This document shows, one piece after another, positions 1-6,450 of a stretch of 8,444 bases of DNA; the stretch's first letter is position 1; every line of letters begins with the position of its first letter. Origin of the DNA: Acidobacteriota bacterium (GTDB taxonomy: Bacteria; Acidobacteriota; Terriglobia; Terriglobales; Acidobacteriaceae); contig JAJZIF010000140.1 of assembly GCA_021810735.1 (NCBI GenBank), forward strand, positions 1 through 8,444, written 5' to 3'. A program made the position numbers and the translations under genes. Under the pieces are notes generated by a model. That model was given only the letters and a program-made list of their open reading frames with translations. It had not been told where the DNA came from and did not search any database.

Positions 1-374
1 GACGACGCGATCACCAGTGCGTCCAGTCGACGGGCTGTCAACTGTTGCATTTCTCGCGCTTCCATGTCCGGATCCTCTTCTGAAGAGGAAAGGATCAATG
101 AGTATCCATGTCTTCCGATGACGGAACAAAGCCATCTTCCACCCTCGGCAAAAAATGGGTGCATGAGCCCCGGAACCACAAGTCCGATCAGGTAGCTGCG
201 GCCCGTAACCAGACTGCGCGCCATCAGGTTCGGCTGGTAGTCCAGTTCGCGAACCCGCCGCAGAACCCGCTTGCGCGTCTCTTCGGCAATATCCGGATGA
301 TTCCGCAGAGCCTTGGAAATAGTGACGACCGAAAGGCCCAGATCCTGCGCAATGTCTTTCAGGCGAACTGCCAT
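1..374 (-). CDS. LacI-family transcriptional regulator (partial, C-terminus beyond left edge)
   Basis: DNA-binding repressor or activator of the LacI/GalR family, most likely the sugar-responsive regulator of the divergent operon starting at 602. Reading from the ATG at 374 gives 124 residues with no stop before the window edge. Residues 4-23 form the family's helix-turn-helix (RLKDIAQDLGLSVVTIS). Residues about 45-58 are the hinge helix (YQPNLMARSLVTGR). From residue 61 the periplasmic-binding-protein-like ligand domain begins (YLIGLVVPGLMHPFFAE, then HGYSLILSSSEEDP). About two thirds of a normal 330-350 residue protein is missing. The start is set by family alignment; no clear Shine-Dalgarno precedes it. 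Residues 78-81 (GGRW) are odd for the family and may reflect a compensated frameshift. The ligand is unknown; fucose or a pathway intermediate is inferred from the neighbours. Confidence 0.93.
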   Translation of the reverse strand, partial: MAVRLKDIAQDLGLSVVTISKALRNHPDIAEETRKRVLRRVRELDYQPNLMARSLVTGRSYLIGLVVPGLMHPFFAEGGRWLCSVIGRHGYSLILSSSEEDPDMEAREMQQLTARRLDALVIAS

Positions 375-381
375 GTACCGA

Positions 382-387
382 ACTATA
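382..387 (-). promoter_or_regulatory. Possible -10 element for the LacI gene
   Basis: On the minus strand TATAGT lies seven bases before the ATG of the regulator gene. If used as a -10 hexamer, transcription would begin at or within a base or two of the start codon, giving a leaderless message. That would agree with the absence of a Shine-Dalgarno there. No good -35 hexamer is found 16-18 bases upstream, so support is weak. Confidence 0.25.
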
Positions 388-441
388 CAGCCCCTTGGCT
401 GCGGAGAGAAGCCGTTCCGTCACTTCATTTCCCGGGTTTCC

Positions 442-451
442 GGCAGCTGCC
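442..451. promoter_or_regulatory. 10-bp palindrome in the divergent regulatory region
   Basis: GGCAGCTGCC is a perfect 10-base palindrome between the two divergent genes, about 70 bases upstream of the regulator's start. It could be an operator half of the LacI protein or chance in GC-rich DNA. Nothing distinguishes these from the sequence alone. Confidence 0.2.
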
Positions 452-461
452 TTGTCAGCCA

Positions 462-485
462 TTTAACGTTTCCTGTAACGTAAAC
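462..485. promoter_or_regulatory. Candidate LacI-type operator pair (two TAACGT units)
   Basis: TAACGT occurs at 464-469 and again at 476-481, so their CG centres are 12 bases apart. The first sits in the palindrome AACGTT (465-470). The second lies in TGTAACGTAAAC (474-485), which is partly symmetric. LacI-family operators commonly have a central CG flanked by A/T-rich arms, so this AT-rich spot in an otherwise GC-rich spacer is a reasonable binding site. It lies upstream of the proposed operon promoter. Confidence 0.3.
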
Positions 486-511
486 TCGCATCTGGACCGC
501 CGAAATCCGCC

Positions 512-540
512 TTCACGCCGAAAACAGCTCCAGTGATAAT
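512..540 (+). promoter_or_regulatory. Putative sigma70 promoter of the sugar operon
   Basis: TTCACG (512-517; four of six match TTGACA) and GATAAT (535-540; five of six match TATAAT) are separated by exactly 17 bases. Transcription would start near 547, leaving a leader of about 55 bases before the ATG at 602, which has AGGAG at 588-592. Position and strand fit expression of the four-gene operon. Confidence 0.5.
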
Positions 541-543
541 CAC
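533..543. promoter_or_regulatory. Palindrome over the operon -10 element, candidate operator
   Basis: GTGAT-A-ATCAC is a perfect 5+1+5 inverted repeat that covers the whole proposed -10 hexamer (535-540). A protein bound here would block RNA polymerase, so it is a plausible repressor site for the divergent LacI protein. It is short, and binding is not shown. Confidence 0.35.
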
Positions 544-601
544 CTTGCTGGGTTTTGCTGCGAGTGGCTGAGCGAACGAGCAATCTTAGGAGTCGAGTCA
601 T

Positions 602-1447
602 ATGCGTTGCATCGATGCACACCATCATCTCTGGCGCTACACCACCACCGAGTATGGCTGGATCGACGACAAGATGCGGGCGCTGCGCCGCGACTTTCTG
701 CCTGCAGATTTGCAGGCTGAAATCAGCGCGGCCAAAGTGCATGCCACGGTCGCCGTGCAGGCACGCCAGACGCTCGAAGAGACCCGATGGCTGCTCGATC
801 TGGCACGCGAACATCCCTTCATTGCTGGAGTGGTTGGGTGGGCGCCGATAGCCAGCCATGAGTTCCCACGAGTCCTGGAAGAGCTTTGTTGTGATGGCAG
901 GTTGAAGGGTCTGCGCCATGTCTTGCAGGATGAACCGGACGAAGGGTATGCACTCCACGAAGGCTTTCAGCGCGGTCTCAAAGAACTCGCACGAACCAGC
1001 CTTGTCTATGACATTCTGATCTACGCCCGGCATCTCCCCATGGCGGTCCAACTCGTTGACCAACATCCCAACCAGGTCTTTGTTCTCGACCATCTCGCCA
1101 AGCCGAAGATCGCGCAACAGGAGTTGTCTCCCTGGCGGGAAAGCCTTTGGGAGCTCGCTCAGCGCCCTAATGTCGTGTGTAAAGTCAGTGGCATGGTGAC
1201 GGAGGCCGACTGGCAGAACTGGTCGCTTCACGACCTCATACCGTACCTGGAAACTGCGCTGGAGTGTTTTGGCCCACAGAGGCTGCTGGCCGGTTCTGAC
1301 TGGCCTGTCTGTACCGTCGCCGCCGGCTATCAGCAATGGTGGCAAACCTTGCGGCAATGGACATCAGCGCTGTCTGCCACAGAGCAGGAAAACATCTTCG
1401 GAGCAAACGCGGCGCGTATTTACAGGTTGAAAGGCCAGTCAGTATGA
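602..1447 (+). CDS. Amidohydrolase, L-fuconolactonase-like (COG3618 type)
   Basis: Predicted cytoplasmic lactone hydrolase of the amidohydrolase-2 family, expected to open a sugar-acid lactone such as L-fuconolactone to L-fuconate. The 281-residue length is normal for the family. The N-terminus carries the strand-1 metal motif IDAHHHLW (H7, H9). Further signatures are KGLRHVLQ (102-109), FVLDHLAKP (160-168, D163/H164), CKVSG (193-197) and the strand-8 motif GSDWPV with the catalytic-type Asp at D233, followed by the typical end IFGANAARIYRL. AGGAG at 588-592, nine bases ahead, supports this start. It is the first gene of the operon and its stop overlaps the next start (ATGA, 1444-1447), implying translational coupling. 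The substrate is inferred from the fucose permease and mutarotase in the same operon; other aldonolactones remain possible. A 300-codon open frame on the opposite strand is a shadow. Confidence 0.88.
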   Translation: MRCIDAHHHLWRYTTTEYGWIDDKMRALRRDFLPADLQAEISAAKVHATVAVQARQTLEETRWLLDLAREHPFIAGVVGWAPIASHEFPRVLEELCCDGRLKGLRHVLQDEPDEGYALHEGFQRGLKELARTSLVYDILIYARHLPMAVQLVDQHPNQVFVLDHLAKPKIAQQELSPWRESLWELAQRPNVVCKVSGMVTEADWQNWSLHDLIPYLETALECFGPQRLLAGSDWPVCTVAAGYQQWWQTLRQWTSALSATEQENIFGANAARIYRLKGQSV

Positions 1448-2475
1448 GAGCACTCATTCTTCAGGAACCGGGCCGGGCATCGATCCGTCAAATCCCTGAA
1501 CCGGCTCGAAAACCCGGCGAGGCATTACTCAAGGTTCGACGCGTAGGTCTCTGCGGCAGCGATTTGAATTCCTTCCGCGGACGCAATCCGATGGTGTCGT
1601 TTCCCAGGGTTCCGGGCCATGAAGTCGCAGCCACGATTATGGAACTCGATGGCCCGCACCCTCGTTTCTCTGTGGGCATGGATGTGACACTTTCGCCGTA
1701 TACGAGCTGCGGCCAATGCGCTTCCTGCCGGCGCGGCCGGAACAACGCCTGTCAATCGAATCAGACCCTCGGCGTACAGCGCGATGGCGCACTGACGGAA
1801 TACCTCTGTGTTCCCATCGACCGTCTCCATCCGGCGAAGCTCAGCCTGAAAGAACTGTGCATTGTCGAGCCGTTGACGGTAGGCTTCCATGCCGTCGCGC
1901 GCGGGCGCGTCGCACAGGGTGAGATGGTTGCCATTCTCGGCTGCGGTGGCGTCGGGCTCGGCGCAGTGGCCGCATCGGCATTCCGAGGTGCTACGACCAT
2001 AGCCGTCGACGTTGACGATGCCAAACTCGCCATCGCGAAACAGGCTGGAGCCGTGCATGTCATCCACGCTCAGCAGCAGAATCTGAGCCGGGAACTCCGC
2101 ACGCTTACCGGCGGTCACGGCCCCGATGTGATGATCGAGGCCATCGGTGCTCCCGATACCTTTCGCCTCGCCGCGGAAGAGGTGGCCTACACCGGGCGGG
2201 TCGTCTACATTGGCTATGCAAAGGAGCCGGTCTGCTACGAAACGAAGCTCTTTGTGCAGAAGGAACTCGATATCCTTGGCGCCCGCAACGCACTTCCTGA
2301 AGATTTTCGCAGCGTGATTCAGATGCTCGAAGCCGGCCGATTCCCTGTAGACGCTGCTGTCAGCTCGATCGTGCCCCTCGAAGACGCCCCGCGAATCTTC
2401 GAGCAGTGGAGCGCGCAGCCGTCGCGATTCAGCAAGATCATGATCGACCTTGACTCGAGTTCCTCCGGAGAATAA
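1444..2475 (+). CDS. Zinc-dependent MDR alcohol/sugar dehydrogenase
   Basis: Medium-chain dehydrogenase of the sorbitol/threonine/L-galactonate dehydrogenase type, 343 residues. It has an N-terminal GroES-like catalytic domain and a Rossmann domain. Catalytic zinc ligands are visible as C37 (GLCGSD), H59-E60 (PGHE) and E142 (VEPL). Structural zinc ligands are C89, C92, C95 and C103. The nucleotide-binding loop is GCGGVG (166-171), and acidic D189/D191 after the second strand favour NAD+ over NADP+. The start at 1444 is chosen because it gives the family N-terminus (MRALILQEPG) and overlaps the lactonase stop by four bases; the open frame extends 36 codons further upstream without homology. 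In this operon it may oxidise L-fucose to the lactone used by the preceding enzyme, or act later on a keto-deoxy acid; the sequence cannot decide. The characterised fucose dehydrogenases I know in such clusters are SDR proteins, and none is present here. Confidence 0.92.
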   Translation: MRALILQEPGRASIRQIPEPARKPGEALLKVRRVGLCGSDLNSFRGRNPMVSFPRVPGHEVAATIMELDGPHPRFSVGMDVTLSPYTSCGQCASCRRGRNNACQSNQTLGVQRDGALTEYLCVPIDRLHPAKLSLKELCIVEPLTVGFHAVARGRVAQGEMVAILGCGGVGLGAVAASAFRGATTIAVDVDDAKLAIAKQAGAVHVIHAQQQNLSRELRTLTGGHGPDVMIEAIGAPDTFRLAAEEVAYTGRVVYIGYAKEPVCYETKLFVQKELDILGARNALPEDFRSVIQMLEAGRFPVDAAVSSIVPLEDAPRIFEQWSAQPSRFSKIMIDLDSSSSGE

Positions 2476-2484
2476 TTACCAACT

Positions 2485-3825
2485 ATGCTGCCCGCCGCCG
2501 ACCCTACGTCTGTCGCCCAAAATGACTGCTCCGGAAATCGACTGGATGCGCCTTTGCTGACGCGCGCCACGGCGATTCCATTTGTCCTGATCACCACGCT
2601 CTTTTTTCTCTGGGCCATTCCCAACAACCTGAACGACGTCCTCATTCGCCAGTTCATGAAGTCGTTTGTCATGACACGGCTCGAGGCCGGCCTCGTGCAA
2701 TTCGCTTTTTACCTTGGATACTTTTTTCTTGCACTGCCGGCAGGCTTCATCATGCGGAAGTTCGGCTACAAGTCGGGCTTCCTCATTGGCCTGTCATTCT
2801 TCACGCTCGGAGCTTTTCTCTTCTGGCCGGCCGCCCTGGCGAATAACTATTCCTTTTTCCTCGCGGCGCTTTTCATCATCGCCAGCGGCTGCTCGTTTCT
2901 TGAAACCGCATCCAATCCGTTCATCGCTCAGCTTGGCGATCCTCGCAGCGCAGCCCGCCGTCTCAATCTTGCTCAGGCCTTCAATCCGCTCGGCTCTATC
3001 ACCGGCGTGCTGATCGGAACGATCTTTATCTTCTCCGGCATCAACCTCAACAACGCCCAGATTGCGGCCAAAAAGGCCAGCCATACTTATGCGGCCTATC
3101 TGCACTCCGAAACTCTGCGCGTGGCCAATCCGTATCTTGTCCTGAGCGCTTTCACGTTTATTCTGCTGCTGCTCATTGCGATGACTCGCTTTCCTGACAG
3201 CCTCACCGCTTCACAAGCGGAGAATTCCGAGCATGGCAGTATCGCAGCCCTGTTCCGCAAGCCGCACTTCGTCATGGCTGTGCTGGCGCAATTTGCCTAT
3301 GTGGGCGCGCAGGTTGGTACCTGGAGCTACTTCATCCCTTACGTTGTCACCTATACTCCGGACCAGAACAAGGCTGCCGGCTACCTGTTGACCGTCTCAC
3401 TGGTGGCTTTCGGTATTGGAAGATTTCTCTCCGCATGGCTCATGCGTTACGTGCATCCCAGCCTGCTGATGGGTGTGTATTGCATTGCAAACACACTGCT
3501 CGTTGCCGGTGGGGTCTTTTTCCCAGGTTGGTTCGGAGTGTGGACGCTGCTGCTGTCGAGCTTCTTCATGTCCCTGATGTATCCCACAATCTTCGCGCAG
3601 GGCATCCGGGGTCTCGGCGAGTACGCTAAAATCGGAGGCTCTGTCATCGTCATGTCGATAGTTGGAGGCGCTCTGATGCCTCTCGCCATGGGATACATTG
3701 CGGACAGTTCCGGCAGTCAGGCGCTGGCTTACTTGGTGCCCTTCGTTGCCTACATATTTATTGGCGTCTATTCGTTTGCAGATTTGCGTATAATGCGCCG
3801 AGGCAGGGAATTGTCGCTCTCATAA
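2485..3825 (+). CDS. fucP: L-fucose:H+ symporter FucP (MFS)
   Basis: Inner-membrane major-facilitator permease of the FucP family, 446 residues with about twelve hydrophobic segments starting near residue 30. It closely follows E. coli FucP: IPF near 31, LFFLWA..NNLND (39-51), FWPAA (113-117), FLETASNPF (138-146), RLNLAQAFN (159-167), VLAQFAYVGAQ in the second half and YPTIFAQGI near the end. The two acidic residues essential in E. coli FucP (D46, E135) correspond to D51 and E140, and its Q159/N162 to Q164/N167, with a constant offset of five. Proton-coupled fucose transport is therefore well supported. Galactose, arabinose or glucose transport by a FucP/GluP relative cannot be fully excluded. 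The gene starts nine bases after the dehydrogenase stop; GGAG at 2467-2470 is rather far (14 bases) from the ATG, so coupling to upstream translation is likely. Confidence 0.92.
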   Translation: MLPAADPTSVAQNDCSGNRLDAPLLTRATAIPFVLITTLFFLWAIPNNLNDVLIRQFMKSFVMTRLEAGLVQFAFYLGYFFLALPAGFIMRKFGYKSGFLIGLSFFTLGAFLFWPAALANNYSFFLAALFIIASGCSFLETASNPFIAQLGDPRSAARRLNLAQAFNPLGSITGVLIGTIFIFSGINLNNAQIAAKKASHTYAAYLHSETLRVANPYLVLSAFTFILLLLIAMTRFPDSLTASQAENSEHGSIAALFRKPHFVMAVLAQFAYVGAQVGTWSYFIPYVVTYTPDQNKAAGYLLTVSLVAFGIGRFLSAWLMRYVHPSLLMGVYCIANTLLVAGGVFFPGWFGVWTLLLSSFFMSLMYPTIFAQGIRGLGEYAKIGGSVIVMSIVGGALMPLAMGYIADSSGSQALAYLVPFVAYIFIGVYSFADLRIMRRGRELSLS

Positions 3826-3830
3826 GAGCG
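3815..3830 (+). other. Small hairpin across the fucP stop codon
   Basis: CGCTCT (3815-3820) and AGAGCG (3825-3830) can form a six-pair stem with a CATA loop, and the fucP stop codon (3823-3825) lies in the loop and stem. No U-run follows, so it is not an intrinsic terminator. It may only affect mRNA stability or translation between fucP and the next gene, or be chance. Confidence 0.3.
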
Positions 3831-3860
3831 CTGTTGCACAAGTGATCAAGGAGAGAATCC

Positions 3861-4250
3861 ATGCTGAAGTCGGGAATCCTCAATCCGCAGTTGAACTCGC
3901 TTCTCAGCCGCATTCGGCACACGAACACTCTGGTCATTGCCGATCGTGGCTTTCCGTTCTGGCCAGGAATCGAGACGGTCGATCTTTCTCTCGTCGACGA
4001 TATCCCACGGGTTCTCGACGTCCTGAGCGCCATTCGCGGAAATTTCTCCGTCGGCAGATTCTTCATGGCGGAAGAATTCAGAAGATACAACAGCCAGGAA
4101 GTGCAAGCAGCATTTGCCAATGTGATTGGCAATACGCCCACCGACTACGAGCCGCATCTTGTGCTCAAACGACGTGTGCCGGACGCGATTGGACTCATTC
4201 GGACCGGAGACACCATTCCCTACGCAAACATCATTCTTGCCTCCGGCTGA
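3861..4250 (+). CDS. RbsD/FucU-family sugar mutarotase/pyranase
   Basis: Small cytoplasmic enzyme, 129 residues, that interconverts anomeric or ring forms of a sugar after import. It aligns almost residue for residue with E. coli RbsD at the N-terminus: H20 and D28 fall at the same numbers (RIRHTNTLVIADRGFP). Near the C-terminus the motif IRTGDTIPYANIIL retains Y121 and N123, residues of the RbsD/FucU active site. In sequence it is nearer to RbsD (D-ribopyranase) than to classical FucU, although the neighbouring permease points to fucose. It ends at ILASG and lacks the last few residues (VTF in E. coli RbsD). AAGGAG (3848-3853), seven bases upstream, sets the start. It is the last gene of the operon, 35 bases after fucP. 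The fold is secure, the exact sugar is not. Confidence 0.88.
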   Translation: MLKSGILNPQLNSLLSRIRHTNTLVIADRGFPFWPGIETVDLSLVDDIPRVLDVLSAIRGNFSVGRFFMAEEFRRYNSQEVQAAFANVIGNTPTDYEPHLVLKRRVPDAIGLIRTGDTIPYANIILASG

Positions 4251-4312
4251 TTCCTGCGCAGCCCATCTGGGAATGACTTGGCGCGGCATCGTTAAGGCGA
4301 GATCGCAGTGGG
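4251..4312. other. Convergent intergenic spacer without clear terminator
   Basis: This 62-base gap separates the ends of the sugar operon (plus) and the nitroreductase gene (minus). The only foldable element is a tiny CCCA-TC-TGGG stem around 4262-4271. I see no GC stem with a U-tract on either strand, so termination here may be factor-dependent. Confidence 0.4.
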
Positions 4313-5080
4313 TTACTTTGATTTCGCTTCTTTACTTTCTGTAGCTGCGGCAGGCCACTCCAGGTCACGATTTCCAAATCGGTTGTAGTGCACGAAATCC
4401 TGCAGCTCCCGGCGCACGCGGAGATATTCCACCTTGCGGGGCGCTGGATAGCCAAGGCTGCATGCATAGGCGATGCGTTGAAAATCCGGTATCTGCAGCA
4501 GGTATTTCACTTGCTGCTCAACCGTGTCGCCGCTGAAGGCGCTCAATACGTGCAGGCTGAGTCCAAGTGACTCGGACATCAGCCACATATTTTCAAGTAC
4601 ACATCCCAGACTGATGAATCCAAGCACATCTCCTTCTGAGGCAGGCGCCCGTCGCCGCGTATCGTATAGGACAATCAGAAGCAGCGGGGTATCCTGCATC
4701 GATCGGCTCAGAAACGCAAGCTGAGAAAGTGTGCCGCCGCCATCGGGCTGCCATTCGCCGGGTTCTGTCCATGACGCGGGAAACATGCTGGCCAATACGC
4801 CTGTTCTGCGTCTGCGAAATTCTTCCTCTGTAAAGGAAAGCTGTGCATAGTTTTCCCGCAGGAAAGACTCCGAGAGACGGACCGGAAGATTCCCAATTTC
4901 TGCGAGCATTTGCTTGTCATTCACCACGACAACTTCAAAATTTTGCATGTTATGCGCCGTCGGCGCCCACTGTGCTGCTTCCAGAATCATCGTCAGGTCT
5001 TCTTGCCGGATGCGGCGATTGGGATCATAGGGCCCGCGGTAGGAATGCCGGCTGAGCATGAGCTTGAGAATCTCGTCCAT
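4313..5080 (-). CDS. Nitroreductase-family FMN oxidoreductase
   Basis: Flavin-dependent NAD(P)H oxidoreductase of the nitroreductase superfamily, 255 residues, presumably cytoplasmic and homodimeric. Family features include the N-terminal phosphate-contact segment SRHSYRGPYDP (10-20; R11, S13, R15), the FMN loop AAQWAPTAHNMQNFEVVVV (35-53; N44, Q46), the central helix SLGCVLENMWLMSESLGLS (157-175) and ACSLGYP (206-212), the expected glycine turn before the C-terminal tail. Residues 80-125 form a longer insert than in minimal nitroreductases (RRRRTGVLASMF, then a WTEPGEWQPDGGG loop). The physiological electron acceptor is unknown; quinones, nitro compounds or dehydrogenation of a metabolite are options. 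The start at 5080 is chosen by the Shine-Dalgarno placement. The gene is a single unit facing the sugar operon end-to-end, with 191 bases upstream before the baeRF-like gene. Confidence 0.88.
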   Translation of the reverse strand: MDEILKLMLSRHSYRGPYDPNRRIRQEDLTMILEAAQWAPTAHNMQNFEVVVVNDKQMLAEIGNLPVRLSESFLRENYAQLSFTEEEFRRRRTGVLASMFPASWTEPGEWQPDGGGTLSQLAFLSRSMQDTPLLLIVLYDTRRRAPASEGDVLGFISLGCVLENMWLMSESLGLSLHVLSAFSGDTVEQQVKYLLQIPDFQRIAYACSLGYPAPRKVEYLRVRRELQDFVHYNRFGNRDLEWPAAATESKEAKSK

Positions 5081-5086
5081 ATACAT

Positions 5087-5094
5087 CCTCCTTT
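5087..5094 (-). promoter_or_regulatory. Shine-Dalgarno deciding the nitroreductase start
   Basis: AAAGGAGG on the minus strand directly abuts one ATG (5086) and stands six bases before a second in-frame ATG (5080). Only the second has workable spacing, so translation should begin with MDEILK. The open frame extends 20 codons beyond it, without family similarity. Confidence 0.75.
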
Positions 5095-5179
5095 GCTCTC
5101 CGGCGCGCATGCGGTCAGCTCGTGCTTGTGCGCCTGCCATAATCTGCGATGTCTCTGGATTTCACTTGCCTTTCAGCTC

Positions 5180-5185
5180 TGTCAA
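5180..5185 (-). promoter_or_regulatory. Isolated -35-like TTGACA upstream of nitroreductase
   Basis: A perfect TTGACA hexamer lies on the minus strand about 100 bases upstream of the nitroreductase start, inside the 185-base region between this gene's ribosome-binding site and the end of the next gene. At 16-18 bases downstream I find only poor -10 matches, so promoter function is uncertain. Nothing else stands out in the spacer. Confidence 0.25.
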
Positions 5186-5271
5186 CATTCAATGATCCCG
5201 TGGGTTCGCATGATGGATGCGGGCGGTGATGCAAATGATCCAGCAGACAAACATCTCTTTCAGGAGTATGG

Positions 5272-6423
5272 CTAGGACGCTCTTGCACGCACCGGTTTCT
5301 CCTCGCGCCCGTAGCGCAGAATTCCAGCAGCGCTTCCGCCTGGCACGGAGTGGCTGCTGAACACCGACACGTGAGTCCCTAGACGCAGTGCAGCAACCGC
5401 AAGATGATTCACCATGTCATCGGTTGCATCACCCGTTTCCATCTCGGGCAGCACAAGATGGTGGATTCTCCCGGATTCGACCGCCGGCAAGAGTTCGAGC
5501 GTATCCTTCACCAGCTTTGCCTGCGAGTCGGCACGATCAAGCTCTTTCAGGATTTCAATTTCCGTAGCTTTCTGAAACGCTGCCCACGCCTCGCCCGCAA
5601 GTTGGTACAGGTCGACGGATGACAGCCACTTGGGGCTGCCCTCAATGTGATCCCCCAGCAGATGTTCATAGGTGTTCACATCTGCGTACAGAGCCAATTG
5701 TCGCTTTACGCCCGCCAGCATCAACGGATACTGCTGGCTCGTCAGCAGTGCCCGGAGCGACGCATCCAACTTCGAGAAAAACTGCCGGAGGTAGACGTCG
5801 CGCTTTTCTTCGTCGGCGCTGGTTCCAAACCGTATTCCGCGCTTCCCCGTCATCATTGCCCCAGAAGTGGAGCGCTGTTCCAGGTTGTGGTCCGGCTGCT
5901 CAAAGAGTGTGGCTTCGGTCAAATTTCCTGGTAAATCATCAGAAAGTGCGACATCCTTCGCGCCCTCTGAAGTGCAGAGCAGAAGGCGGATATTCTGCTC
6001 ACCCAAAGCCAGCAGGTAAAAGGCCGCCGGACGCATCAGCAGCGACAGCAGCGGCCGTATATAAAACTCATTTCCCACATGCACGCCCTCGTTCCACTGT
6101 TTCGGGGCATGAATGATGCGCGTATGGCCATCGCAGCAAAAGACGGCGATGCCACCGTACTGCGGTCCACGACGTACCTTCTGTCCGAATCCGGTCAACT
6201 CCTCCGGTGGCCATTCACTTGCCGCTTCGTCGCCAAACTCTTCGGTAAGAAGTTGCTTGGCCTTGTTCAATGCCGCCCTCATGCGGGTAGGGAACAGTGT
6301 GGCTCCCTCCTGTGCGCCGTTGAGAGGCAAATAGAGGGAAACGCACTGTCCATGCATCTCCTGCAATTCCTGCATGTGCTCTTTGGGAGAGAAAGATTCC
6401 TCGCGAATTACCTGTGCTGGCAT
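5272..6423 (-). CDS. Bacterial eRF1-like (baeRF superfamily) protein
   Basis: Protein of 383 residues that I match by overall layout to the bacterial archaeo-eukaryotic release-factor-like family. Its members are thought to act on stalled or hibernating ribosomes, but most are uncharacterised. Three regions are visible. An N-terminal alpha/beta region (about 25-125) includes CVSLYLPL and a GGIAVFCC strand. A middle region (131-245) has paired strands FYLLALGEQNIRLLLC and PLMLAGVKRQLALYADVN. A C-terminal region (268-371) shows AVESGRIHHLVLPE, ALRLGTHVSVFSS and AAGILRY, as in the L7Ae-like third domain. No GGQ tripeptide occurs; the likely loop region (186-210) holds STSGAMMTGKRG instead. Translation is placed at the ATG at 6423 rather than the GTG at 6429, which overlaps the ribosome-binding site. 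It lies 27 bases after the BON gene, so the two are probably co-transcribed. Family assignment is from memory of pattern. Confidence 0.7.
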   Translation of the reverse strand: MPAQVIREESFSPKEHMQELQEMHGQCVSLYLPLNGAQEGATLFPTRMRAALNKAKQLLTEEFGDEAASEWPPEELTGFGQKVRRGPQYGGIAVFCCDGHTRIIHAPKQWNEGVHVGNEFYIRPLLSLLMRPAAFYLLALGEQNIRLLLCTSEGAKDVALSDDLPGNLTEATLFEQPDHNLEQRSTSGAMMTGKRGIRFGTSADEEKRDVYLRQFFSKLDASLRALLTSQQYPLMLAGVKRQLALYADVNTYEHLLGDHIEGSPKWLSSVDLYQLAGEAWAAFQKATEIEILKELDRADSQAKLVKDTLELLPAVESGRIHHLVLPEMETGDATDDMVNHLAVAALRLGTHVSVFSSHSVPGGSAAGILRYGREEKPVRARAS

Positions 6424-6428
6424 AGGCA

Positions 6429-6434
6429 CCTTCT
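6429..6434 (-). promoter_or_regulatory. Shine-Dalgarno deciding the baeRF-like start
   Basis: AGAAGG on the minus strand ends five bases before the ATG at 6423. The in-frame GTG at 6429-6427 shares its first base with this element and so cannot be served by it. Confidence 0.6.
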
Positions 6435-6450
6435 TTATGACTTTGCGCTC

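Noticed and set aside
108..536. A 142-codon plus-strand open frame near the left edge
   Set aside because: It lies antisense to the clear LacI DNA-binding domain and extends into the regulatory spacer; its translation is low in family-like pattern.
455..1357. A 300-codon open frame on the minus strand opposite the lactonase gene
   Set aside because: The plus strand carries a complete amidohydrolase with metal-binding motifs; the antisense translation has no recognisable domain and starts inside the gene. High GC at third positions explains long shadow frames.
1336..1443. Longer dehydrogenase start 36 codons upstream of 1444
   Set aside because: The extra residues lie within the lactonase coding region in another frame and have no MDR similarity; the 1444 start gives the standard N-terminus and an ATGA overlap.
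1525..2118. A 197-codon minus-strand open frame inside the dehydrogenase gene
   Set aside because: It is the antisense shadow of a gene with all MDR zinc and nucleotide motifs intact.
5180..5185. Perfect TTGACA taken as a full nitroreductase promoter
   Set aside because: No acceptable -10 hexamer lies 16-18 bases downstream, so I list it only as an isolated element of low confidence.
5230..5241. FNR-like pattern TGATGCAAATGATC in the spacer upstream of the nitroreductase gene
   Set aside because: It does not fit TTGAT-N4-ATCAA in spacing or symmetry on either strand.
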